Assembly: GCA_003228685.1 (NCBI GenBank) | Contig: QIFC01000079.1 | Location: 1-64,000 of the forward strand | Origin: Chloroflexota bacterium | GTDB taxonomy: Bacteria; Chloroflexota; Dehalococcoidia; DSTF01; RBG-16-68-14 | DNA length: 64,000 bases | Direction of reading: 5' to 3' | In this document: in pieces, positions 1-7,798 of the stretch | Numbering within the stretch: position 1 is the first letter of the stretch | Layout of the letters: every line of letters begins with the position of its first letter | The notes under the pieces: model-generated | The model's input: only the letters and a program-made list of their open reading frames with translations | What the model was told of the DNA's origin: nothing | Database searches by the model: none | Program-made: the position numbers and the translations under genes

Positions 1-63
1 CGGCTGCGCGATGCGCCGCTTAAAGCCGAACAGGCCGTAGAGGACATTCTAGCTGCAACCTAG
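1..63 (+). CDS. 3' end of a CDS truncated by the window edge (…RLRDAPLKAEQAVEDILAAT*)
   Basis: Frame 1 is open from base 1 to TAG at 61-63; too short to identify. Confidence 0.3.
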   Translation, partial: RLRDAPLKAEQAVEDILAAT

Positions 64-106
64 ACAGGACATTCTACCTGCAACCCAACAGTTCGCGGGA
101 CGGTGG

Positions 107-1027
107 CTACTCGATGACGCCGCGCTCGCGTAAGAATGAGATTGCGCCGGCGACGTCCTCATCAGGCTGGCGCTGGTTGATCTCGAGCACCCAAAGCGCA
201 CTCCTGGGCAGGCCCTCCGCGATGTAGTCCCACTCGACGTCGCCGTTGCCTGGCGCCCGATGATCGCCAAGGCCGTCCACGTCGTGCAGGTGGCTACCCA
301 GCGTGCGCTCCTTAAGCGTGTCGAGCCAAGCGCGCTTGTCGACGTAGCCCAGGCGCGCCTGCACCTCCGCGTGGCCGACGTCGTGCCAGTAGCCGACCAG
401 GTCCGCCGGATAGTCTGCGCACAGCTCTAGCGCCTCTTCTGGAAGCGGGAACTCGTGATAGTGGAGGCGGTTCTCCAGCCCGATCGCGACACCGCGCTCC
501 TTGGCGTGGGCGGCGAGCACGGCGAGCGACTCGCGCGCCTTCTCCAGCCACGGGGGCGCCAGCTCCGGCCGCCGCTCGAGCGTCTCGCGACGCAGCGCGT
601 CGACCTCCGGCCCCTCGCGCGTCCCCGAGTCGAACAGCCTGCGCTGCTTCAACTCCGAACCCAGCATCTCGCCGCCGATCCCACCGAGGTGGACGACGAC
701 GTAGCCCGCGCCCACCTTCGCGGCGTGGTCGATGCTGCCCTTCGTGAACTCGATCGCCGTGTTGCGCTCGTCATCGAGCGCCGCCAGGTTCAGCGAACTG
801 TTTCGTTTGCCGTCGACCTTCACGAGTGGCGCCGGCGCATGGATGCTGGAGAGCTTCGCCCCAGAGCCGTCCAGCAGACGTTCGAACTGCTCCGTCGGCG
901 TCGCGTGGCTCACCTCGATCGAGTCGTACCCCAGCGCCTTCGCGGCTTCCGCGAACGCGTGCATGTCCTCGAAGCGGTCCTGCTGCGCCCACATCGTGGA
1001 GAGCGAGTATCTAATGCCGTCAGCCAT
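107..1027 (-). CDS. Sugar phosphate isomerase/epimerase family (TIM barrel, xylose-isomerase-like)
   Basis: 306 aa; typical AP-endonuclease-2-like patterns (SIEVSH, GLENRLHYHEFP, YWHDVGHAE, HLHDVDGLGDHRAPGNGDVEW). Confidence 0.8.
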   Translation of the reverse strand: MADGIRYSLSTMWAQQDRFEDMHAFAEAAKALGYDSIEVSHATPTEQFERLLDGSGAKLSSIHAPAPLVKVDGKRNSSLNLAALDDERNTAIEFTKGSIDHAAKVGAGYVVVHLGGIGGEMLGSELKQRRLFDSGTREGPEVDALRRETLERRPELAPPWLEKARESLAVLAAHAKERGVAIGLENRLHYHEFPLPEEALELCADYPADLVGYWHDVGHAEVQARLGYVDKRAWLDTLKERTLGSHLHDVDGLGDHRAPGNGDVEWDYIAEGLPRSALWVLEINQRQPDEDVAGAISFLRERGVIE

Positions 1028-1065
1028 GGGCCGTCACCTTCAGAGTCATACACACCTCCCGGCCG

Positions 1066-2394
1066 TCAGGCCCGCTTCTTGTCAACCAGCTCATTGAGCC
1101 TCTCGCGAATTTTTCTTGCGCCTGAGCCGAGGTTCTCCAACCACACTTCTGCCTCCGAGACACTTGGCTCTTCAAGAAGCGCATCAAGGAATCCTTCACA
1201 GTCCGCGATAGCAGGTTTCCGTTCCAAAAGCTCCATCGTTTGGCGCAAGACCATAACGGAAACGCTCCTAAGGAACAGGTAGTCCTGCTCGGTGCACAGA
1301 TCGATGTCGGAGCCATGACTGAGATCCGACCGAGACTCGTACAGTCGGAACAAGCGTATCGCGTCCACGGATGGCTCTCCAACAGAGACGCTCAGCAGGA
1401 CTACCCGAACAGCCAGCAGATCTCCCTTCAATCCAGAGTCTTCTGGCAAAAGAGCTGCTTCCAGCCCGGAGCAGAGAGCCAATATCTTATCATCGTAGTT
1501 GGTGTGCGCAGTGCTGGAACCGATCCATCGAAGGGTACGGCGCAGTCGGCCAGCGAGATCCGACCCAATCCGCTCACGAATGAGGCCTACCCTCCCCAGC
1601 AGATCATTAACGTACTCTGCTTCCTTCGGGGACACATTTCGATCAATCGGGCGGACTCCAAGGCTCCGGCCATACGTGATCTGCGTGGGGTCGCTCAGGG
1701 GCCGCAACAAGTGAAAGCTGGCTCGTTCAAAGCGAAAGTCGTTGTCGATAGCGTTCGGTCGAACTGCTGTGAACGCATAGCGGAAGACGTCTAATGACGC
1801 ATCAATTGCTCGTTCGACCTTGTCGCTAGCGCTGCGATTGTCGCCTGCCTCGACCGTTGTCAGAGCTACCACCTTCCCCTCCAGTTTCTCTACAGAGTCA
1901 TCCAGGTAGGGAAAGTTCCACCTGCCCACCATCTCCAATGTGAATGTCTCTAGCGTAACAGTGCCGTCCGACAACGAGTCATCCCCGAGGTTCAGGCGTT
2001 TCATCTCCCAGACAGCTTCATAGGGTTCCAATGGTCGTAGCACGGTGTCGAGGAAAGTTTCGGCGGAATCCTTCAGAGCATCGCCCTGGGTTAGTGCCTC
2101 CCTCTCTCGCTCCAGCTTCAGAACATAGTCATTGAGAGCTTTTCGGAGTTCGCCATCCGTCTGGTGTTCCGAACTGGGCAAGCGTCGCAAAGCTGAAAGC
2201 ACCCGCAAGAAGTGTGCATACTCTTCACCGAGCACCAACGCCGTATAGAACTCGCCAGCCTTTCTACCCTCCAGCGCCCTGCTTTCAGAATCTGCCATCA
2301 GCTTCGTGAAGTCACTCGCTCTGTATTGGCGGGCGATCGTGCGCGCCAACTTCCGCAGTTCGGTCTTAGCGTCCTGCTGCTGCATCTTCACCAA
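1066..2394 (-). CDS. Hypothetical protein with ApeA/HEPN-like C-terminal region
   Basis: 442 aa; C-terminal LCSGLEAALLP…RLFRLYESRSDLSHGSDID carries an R-x4-H motif typical of HEPN. Confidence 0.55.
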   Translation of the reverse strand: MVKMQQQDAKTELRKLARTIARQYRASDFTKLMADSESRALEGRKAGEFYTALVLGEEYAHFLRVLSALRRLPSSEHQTDGELRKALNDYVLKLEREREALTQGDALKDSAETFLDTVLRPLEPYEAVWEMKRLNLGDDSLSDGTVTLETFTLEMVGRWNFPYLDDSVEKLEGKVVALTTVEAGDNRSASDKVERAIDASLDVFRYAFTAVRPNAIDNDFRFERASFHLLRPLSDPTQITYGRSLGVRPIDRNVSPKEAEYVNDLLGRVGLIRERIGSDLAGRLRRTLRWIGSSTAHTNYDDKILALCSGLEAALLPEDSGLKGDLLAVRVVLLSVSVGEPSVDAIRLFRLYESRSDLSHGSDIDLCTEQDYLFLRSVSVMVLRQTMELLERKPAIADCEGFLDALLEEPSVSEAEVWLENLGSGARKIRERLNELVDKKRA

Positions 2395-2424
2395 GCATTC
2401 AGTTCCGCGGTTGCTGCTTCCTCA

Positions 2425-2703
2425 TCACGCCTCGCTCCGTACCCACCACCCTAAGATCGCGATTGCGATCGCGCTCAGCGCCGTCGCCGTGAAGAGGCTG
2501 ACCAAGAATGCCAGCCAGCCATCGGCGAACACGGCCACCAGCAACCCGCCTAGGATGCCAGCCACCATAGCGACCGGCAGCGCGGTAAACGCACCACGGC
2601 CACGCCCGGCGATCAGCATCACCGACCACGGCAGCAGCCCGCACGCCGCCCACAGCGAGAGCAGTCCGACATGTCCAAGCAGGTCCCAGGGCATTAGAGG
2701 CAC
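2425..2703 (-). CDS. Small integral membrane protein
   Basis: 92 aa, about three hydrophobic segments; overlaps the end of the upstream DinB-like gene. Confidence 0.55.
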   Translation of the reverse strand: MPLMPWDLLGHVGLLSLWAACGLLPWSVMLIAGRGRGAFTALPVAMVAGILGGLLVAVFADGWLAFLVSLFTATALSAIAIAILGWWVRSEA

Positions 2704-3239
2704 GCCTTCATCAGGCCGGGGTAATCGCCCACATCGTGGCCCAGCACCACGCGGGCGCTCGCGATCTCGCCGATGTGGAAGTAGTGGTGGGCCGCGATTC
2801 GCATCAAGGCGTAGCGCGGCGAGATGCCCGTCGATCGCAGCGCCTCGATTGAACCCGTGTAGTCGATCTTCGTATCGAGGTCATCTTCCGTTAACGCATT
2901 GAGGTAGTGCCTGGCGATCGTCCTGACCTCCTCGACCGCGACCTGTACCTCGTTCCAGTCCAGCGCGTCGCCCGCCGCGCCTTTGCGAAGGGTCTGGGGC
3001 GAAGCATCCAGGCTCCTGTGTGATCCTCTGGTGTCTCCATTGAGCGACGGATGCGGCGACGTGCCCTGGAAGTTCACGTTCAACCACGAGTCGACCATGT
3101 GGGTACAGTGCGCGACAGTCCAGCTAAAGGCGCTCGCGTTCGGGAGCTTGCGCTCCGCGTCCTCTCGCGAGAGGCCCTCGACCACGCGATCGAGGTCTGC
3201 CCACGCCTCGCGCACCATGCCGGCCAGCGCAACGCTCAC
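2694..3239 (-). CDS. DinB-like family protein
   Basis: 181 aa; WTVAHCTHMVDSWLN…RIAAHHYFHIGEI His pattern of DinB/YfiT metal-binding fold. Confidence 0.75.
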   Translation of the reverse strand: MSVALAGMVREAWADLDRVVEGLSREDAERKLPNASAFSWTVAHCTHMVDSWLNVNFQGTSPHPSLNGDTRGSHRSLDASPQTLRKGAAGDALDWNEVQVAVEEVRTIARHYLNALTEDDLDTKIDYTGSIEALRSTGISPRYALMRIAAHHYFHIGEIASARVVLGHDVGDYPGLMKACL

Positions 3240-3243
3240 GCCG

Positions 3244-4434
3244 CTAGCGCTCCGATGTGCTCGACGGGACCTCCTGGATCGGGATCACAGGATCGGGTGC
3301 GTCGCCCGGCGGGAAGTCGGCGTCCGCGATATCGCTATTGCCGTTCTCCATCTCGGCAATCACCTTGTCGCCCTCTTCGATGATCGCGGAGAGGAACTCG
3401 TCCTCGTTGACCGTCTTGACGATCTCGCCCTTGCGGAAGATCACGCCGCGGCCCTTGCCGCCCGCGATGCCCAGGTCGGCCATCTTCGCCTCGCCGGGGC
3501 CGTTCACCACGCAGCCCATAACAGCCACCGTGATCGGCTTGCCCAGCTTCTGGAAGTGCGCCTCGACCTTGTTCGCGAGCGGAATCAGCTCGATCTCGAT
3601 GCGCCCGCATGTCGGGCAAGCGACGATCGTCGGTCCGCGCTGGCGCAGGTTGAGCGATGCGAGGATGTCCCAGCAGACAGGCGGCTCTTCCTTGGGGTCG
3701 GCCGCGAGCGACACGCGGATCGTATCGCCGATGCCCTCCGACAGCAGTATGCCGATGCCGATCGCGCTGCGCACTGAGCCCGCGCGGGGCAGCCCCGCTT
3801 CCGTAATGCCGAGATGGAACGGGTAGGGCGTGCCGGCCTCATCCAGGCGGGCGCTCAGGTCCCGATAGGCCTGAACCATAGTGGGCACGTCGAACGCCTT
3901 CAGCGAGATCTTGAGCGAGTCGAAGCCCATCTCTTCGAGGATGTTCAGCTCCCAGAGCGCCGCGTCCACCATGCGCTCGTGCATGGGTGGCGGCATCTCG
4001 TCGTCCGCGAGCGCCTTGAGCGGAGGCAGGCTGCCGGCGTTCACGCCGATGCGGATCGGCGTCTCGCGCGCCTTTGCCTCCTTCACAATCATGCGCACCT
4101 TGTCGGGGTCGCGGATGTTGCCGGGGTTGAGCCGCAGCCCGTGGACGTTCGCCTTCAGCGCGGCCATCGCCCAGCGATAATCGAAGTGGATGTCGGCCAT
4201 CAGCGGCACCGCCGTGCGCTTCACGATCTCCGGCATCGCGGCGGCCGCCTCCTTGTCGGGCACAGCGACGCGCACGATCTCGCAGCCCAGGTCCGCCAGC
4301 TCCGCGATCTGGTTCAGCGTCGACTCGACATCGGCCGTGTCCGTCGCCGTCATCGACTGCACCACGATCGGCGCATCGCCGCCGACCTGCACATCGCCCA
4401 CGAATACGGGCTTCGTCTTGCGTCGCTCACTCAT
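3244..4434 (-). CDS. ispG: 4-hydroxy-3-methylbut-2-en-1-yl diphosphate synthase
   Basis: 396 aa; VGGDAPIVVQSMTATDTADV, VACPTCGRIEIEL, VMGCVVNGPGEA Fe-S cysteine motifs. Confidence 0.97.
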   Translation of the reverse strand: MSERRKTKPVFVGDVQVGGDAPIVVQSMTATDTADVESTLNQIAELADLGCEIVRVAVPDKEAAAAMPEIVKRTAVPLMADIHFDYRWAMAALKANVHGLRLNPGNIRDPDKVRMIVKEAKARETPIRIGVNAGSLPPLKALADDEMPPPMHERMVDAALWELNILEEMGFDSLKISLKAFDVPTMVQAYRDLSARLDEAGTPYPFHLGITEAGLPRAGSVRSAIGIGILLSEGIGDTIRVSLAADPKEEPPVCWDILASLNLRQRGPTIVACPTCGRIEIELIPLANKVEAHFQKLGKPITVAVMGCVVNGPGEAKMADLGIAGGKGRGVIFRKGEIVKTVNEDEFLSAIIEEGDKVIAEMENGNSDIADADFPPGDAPDPVIPIQEVPSSTSER

Positions 4435-4478
4435 CGCGACTCCAGCTTAACGTGAGGCGCGTCAGATATGAAAGCGTC

Positions 4479-4507
4479 GTAGGGGCAGGACTGAGACCTG
4501 CCCCTAC
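4479..4507. repeat. Perfect palindrome GTAGGGGCAGG-ACTGAGA-CCTGCCCCTAC
   Basis: 11+7+11 nt inverted repeat. Confidence 0.85.
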
Positions 4508-4556
4508 CGCGTTGCGCAGCCAAGACAACGCCCCTAACCAGGATCCCAACATGTAG

Positions 4557-4577
4557 GGGAGGCCTTCGAGGCCTCCC
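4557..4577. repeat. Perfect palindrome GGGAGGCCT-TCG-AGGCCTCCC
   Basis: 9+3+9 nt inverted repeat preceded by GTAGG. Confidence 0.85.
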
Positions 4578-4636
4578 GCCTGGCTTCGTCATCGCCCGCC
4601 GGCCGGAACATGCCGACGTGTCACTACGAGGGGCCA

Positions 4637-4663
4637 GATTCTTCGCTTGCGCTCAGAGTGACA
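4637..4663 (+). repeat. Dispersed repeat copy 1: GATTCTTCGCTTGCGCTCAGAGTGACA
   Basis: Near-identical copy at 32288-32313. Confidence 0.7.
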
Positions 4664-4711
4664 AATCCTGGGACGAACCGCGGACGCCTTGCTCACCCAG
4701 GCCGCGGCCCT

Positions 4712-4754
4712 GAAGTTCGTTTTGCAGAATCGCCTATTTCGGCGTTCTTATGTC
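4712..4754 (+). repeat. Dispersed repeat copy 1: GAAGTTCGTTTTGCAGAATCGCC…TTATGTC
   Basis: 22/23 core match to the minus strand at 23174-23196, same-length flank ending TTATGTC. Confidence 0.65.
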
Positions 4755-4890
4755 TTCTTTAGCTTCGGTCGACGCACGTTATGTTCTGCTAGATTTGCTG
4801 ATCTCAAGCCTTGTACTGAGAGTAACACCGCCCGCCGAGAGCGGGGAGGCCCACTTGGCAGGGAGGCGTGATCCTAGTGCAATTTGCCAA

Positions 4891-4914
4891 TGTGGGCGCT
4901 ATACTGCGCCCACA
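4891..4914 (+). promoter_or_regulatory. Palindrome TGTGGGCGC-TATACT-GCGCCCACA with a -10-like hexamer in the loop
   Basis: Perfect 9+6+9 inverted repeat; TATACT at 4900-4905, about 80 bp upstream of the 4984 start. Confidence 0.5.
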
Positions 4915-4983
4915 AGCCCGCCGGAGGCGGGCCTCCCCGCGAGATCACAGTTGGCCGGATGCCTGCCATAGAGGAGGTCCGAC

Positions 4984-6334
4984 ATGGACATCACGATCCG
5001 CATCCCCACCCCGCGCGAGGCGCTCAGCTACTGGAAGGCAGCGCTGCTGCTGGCCGTACTGGCGCTCATGCTGGTGTGGGCAGGGGCGGACACGGCAAGG
5101 GCGGCCGGCGGTGGGAACACCATCACGTCGCCCGACACGACCGGCAAGGTCGGCAGCCACACCTCACTCCAGCTGGACGCCTCGGGGAATCCGGTCGTCA
5201 GCCACTTCGACGGCACAAATAACGCCCTGAAGGTGCTCCACTGCGACGACCCCAACTGCGCGGGCGGCGGCGAGAGCATCACCTCGCCTGACACGGCTGG
5301 CGCTGTCGGTACCAGTAGCTCGCTCCAGTTGGACGCCTCTGGCAACCCAGTCGTCAGTTACCAAGACCTCGGCGCCAGCGACCTGAAGGTACTTCACTGC
5401 GACGACCCCAACTGCGCGGGCGGCGGCGAGAGCATCACCTCACCTGACACGACCGGTTCTGTCGGCGCAGACACCTCGCTCCAACGCCTCAGGTAACCCG
5501 GTCATCAGCTACTGGGACTTCACGAATATGGACCTGAAGGTGCTCCACTGCGACGACCCCAACTGCGCGGGTGGCGGCGAGAGCATCACACCTGACACTG
5601 TTAGCGGGGGCTACACCTCACTCGAACTCGACATTTCCGGCTTCCCAGTCGTCAGCTACTATGGCGTCGGCGACCTGAAGTTGCTTCACTGCAACGACGC
5701 CAACTGCGCGAGTGGCGGTGAGAGCATCACGTCGCCTGACACGACGGGCTCTGTCGGGGCATGGACCTCGCTGGCGCTGGATGCCTCCGGCTCCCCAGTC
5801 GTCAGCTACCGTGACGACAACGACGCGGACCTCAAACTCCTGCACTGCGTTGACCAGAACTGTGCAGGCGTCAAGGGCCCATCCGAAATCAACATCACCA
5901 ACGTCACCCAGCTCTCCCAGCCGAAGACCTGCTTCGACGTGATGGACAGCGGCCAGACATTCCTGTTCACCGCCTGCGACAACGACTTCCAAGGGGCACC
6001 CGTCAGCCACGCCGCCTGCGACGACGGCATCGATACCATCTGCGACGACGAGGACCCAACCGAGGGCAGCGTCACGATCACGGTCGACCCAGCCATCTAC
6101 AACGTCGAGGCCGGCAAGACGCCGCTCAATATCACGGCGGACGCCACCACGGGCACCTGCAGCGGCGGGGGCTTCTGCTTGCTGACGTTCACGAACACGA
6201 CCGGCGTCAGACCCTGGTTCCCGTGGGACGTCTCGGGTGGCGGAGGGCAGTGCGACACGCCGCCGGACGGCGTCGTGGACCTGGCCAACGACATCCTGTG
6301 CGTGATCAAGCACTTCCAGGACACGAAACCGTAG
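4984..6334 (+). pseudogene. Secreted 52-aa-repeat protein with dockerin-like C-terminus; reading frame broken near 5486
   Basis: ORFs 4984-5496 and 5528-6334; CACTGC anchors at 5239, 5395, 5546, 5687, 5843 give spacings 156, 151, 141, 156. The 151 implies a 5-nt loss; adding 5 nt gives an intact 452-codon frame. Confidence 0.75.
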
Positions 6335-6341
6335 GGGCTGG

Positions 6342-6434
6342 CTCGCCCTCTCCCCAGGGTTGCGCTAAACCGGGCAATTGGTAGTAGATCGCCCCTCTCC
6401 CGCGAGCGGGAGAGGGGATGGGGGAGAGGGCGAG
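6342..6434. repeat. Nested palindromic element (CTCGCCCTCTCCCC…GGGGAGAGGGCGAG enclosing CCCCTCTCCCGC-GA-GCGGGAGAGGGG)
   Basis: Outer 14-bp arms 6342-6355/6421-6434; inner 12+2+12 at 6392-6417. Confidence 0.85.
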
Positions 6435-6483
6435 CGCCACACCACCGACCAGTGACCAGCCACCAACTAGCAGCGCTTAACTA

Positions 6484-7731
6484 CTACCTAATGATGCCGT
6501 CGCCGGCGATGATGCGCAGGACGTCGAAGTAGGTGATGATCACCGCGAACGTGAGCATGGCGACGAGACCCACCAGGTGAACGATTGCTTCCTTCTGCGG
6601 AGCGATGCGCTTGCCCCTGCGGGCATACTCGATCAGGACGAAGACGATGCGGCCGCCGTCCAGCATCGGGAGCGGCAGGATGTTCAGCACAGCCAGGTTC
6701 ATGCTGATCAGCGCGGCGAACTCAATCAGCGACTTCCAGCCCGCCTCGTCGACCACCTCGCCCGTGAGCTGCGCGATGCCGACGGGGCCCGTCACTTGGA
6801 AGCCACCACCGCCGCCTGAGATGCCGCCGCGGATGCGCGACTCAATCTCGTTGCGGGCCAGGATAATCGATTCGTAGGAACGCGTGATCCCGGTGGGAAT
6901 CGCCTCCCATGGCGGCTCCCACTGCGTGCCGCTGAACGGCACCATCACCGTCGCCGGCACGGTCTCCCCAGGAGGCAGTTCGTCGGCAGCGGAGAGGCCC
7001 AGACTCTCCAAGAGAGCCAACCTGAACTCTTCCTGCTCCTCCAACGTCAGCGCCTGGACCGAACCATATGCGGGACTGATCGTGATGCCCGTGGGACCTT
7101 GGGGACGTTCGACGCCATCCGCGTCGATATAGGTTTCGGTCGCCCAGCGCGAGAACACAGGCACAGTGACGAACTCGGCGCCATCGCCGCCATCGCGGCG
7201 CACGCGCATGTCCACCGTGTTACCCAAATTCAGCCTAATCCGATAGCTCAGCTCGCCGATGTTTTGGACATCGCGGCCGTCTACTTCGAAGATCACGTCG
7301 CCCACTTGCAGGCCCGCCTCTTCGGCCGGGCTGCCCGGCACGACTTCGGCGATGCGCGCACGGCTCTCATCGACGGTGCGCGGGATGCTGACCGCGAGCG
7401 CGAACAACAAGACAGCCAGCAGGACGTTCATCGCCGCTCCGGACGCGAGCACCACCAGCCTGATCCAGCGCGGCTTGGCGGCCAGGCTGCCCGGGTCGGT
7501 GGGGTCCTCCTCGCCCAGCATGCGGACGAAGCCACCCAGCGGGATCGCGTTGATGGTGTAGTCCGTATCGCCGCGCTTGAAGCCCCAGATGCGCGGCGGA
7601 TAGCCGATCCCGGCCTCCAGCACCTTCACGCCGAACAGCTTGGCGGTGAAGTAGTGACCCATCTCGTGAATCACGATCAAGATCACGATGATGGCCAGGA
7701 ACGGAAGGATTGATTGGAACAGTACGGTCAT
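6484..7731 (-). CDS. rseP: Site-2 metalloprotease with PDZ domain
   Basis: HEMGHYFTAKLFGV (HExxH), PDZ GSPAEEAGLQVGDVI, LNILPLPMLDGGR. Confidence 0.93.
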   Translation of the reverse strand: MTVLFQSILPFLAIIVILIVIHEMGHYFTAKLFGVKVLEAGIGYPPRIWGFKRGDTDYTINAIPLGGFVRMLGEEDPTDPGSLAAKPRWIRLVVLASGAAMNVLLAVLLFALAVSIPRTVDESRARIAEVVPGSPAEEAGLQVGDVIFEVDGRDVQNIGELSYRIRLNLGNTVDMRVRRDGGDGAEFVTVPVFSRWATETYIDADGVERPQGPTGITISPAYGSVQALTLEEQEEFRLALLESLGLSAADELPPGETVPATVMVPFSGTQWEPPWEAIPTGITRSYESIILARNEIESRIRGGISGGGGGFQVTGPVGIAQLTGEVVDEAGWKSLIEFAALISMNLAVLNILPLPMLDGGRIVFVLIEYARRGKRIAPQKEAIVHLVGLVAMLTFAVIITYFDVLRIIAGDGIIR

Positions 7732-7798
7732 AGTTAGCTCTAGTTATGGTAACGCATCGCGCTCGTTGGACAATACGGCGCTCACTCGCGAGCGACGC

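Noticed and set aside
455-1282. 275-aa plus-strand ORF and other antisense ORFs over 107-2394
   Set aside because: The opposite strand has the coherent family signature; this product is compositionally biased.
5239-5850. Regular ~156-bp direct repeats as a possible CRISPR or satellite array
   Set aside because: Repeats are in-frame coding (52 aa each) apart from one 5-nt deletion; no constant-repeat/variable-spacer layout.
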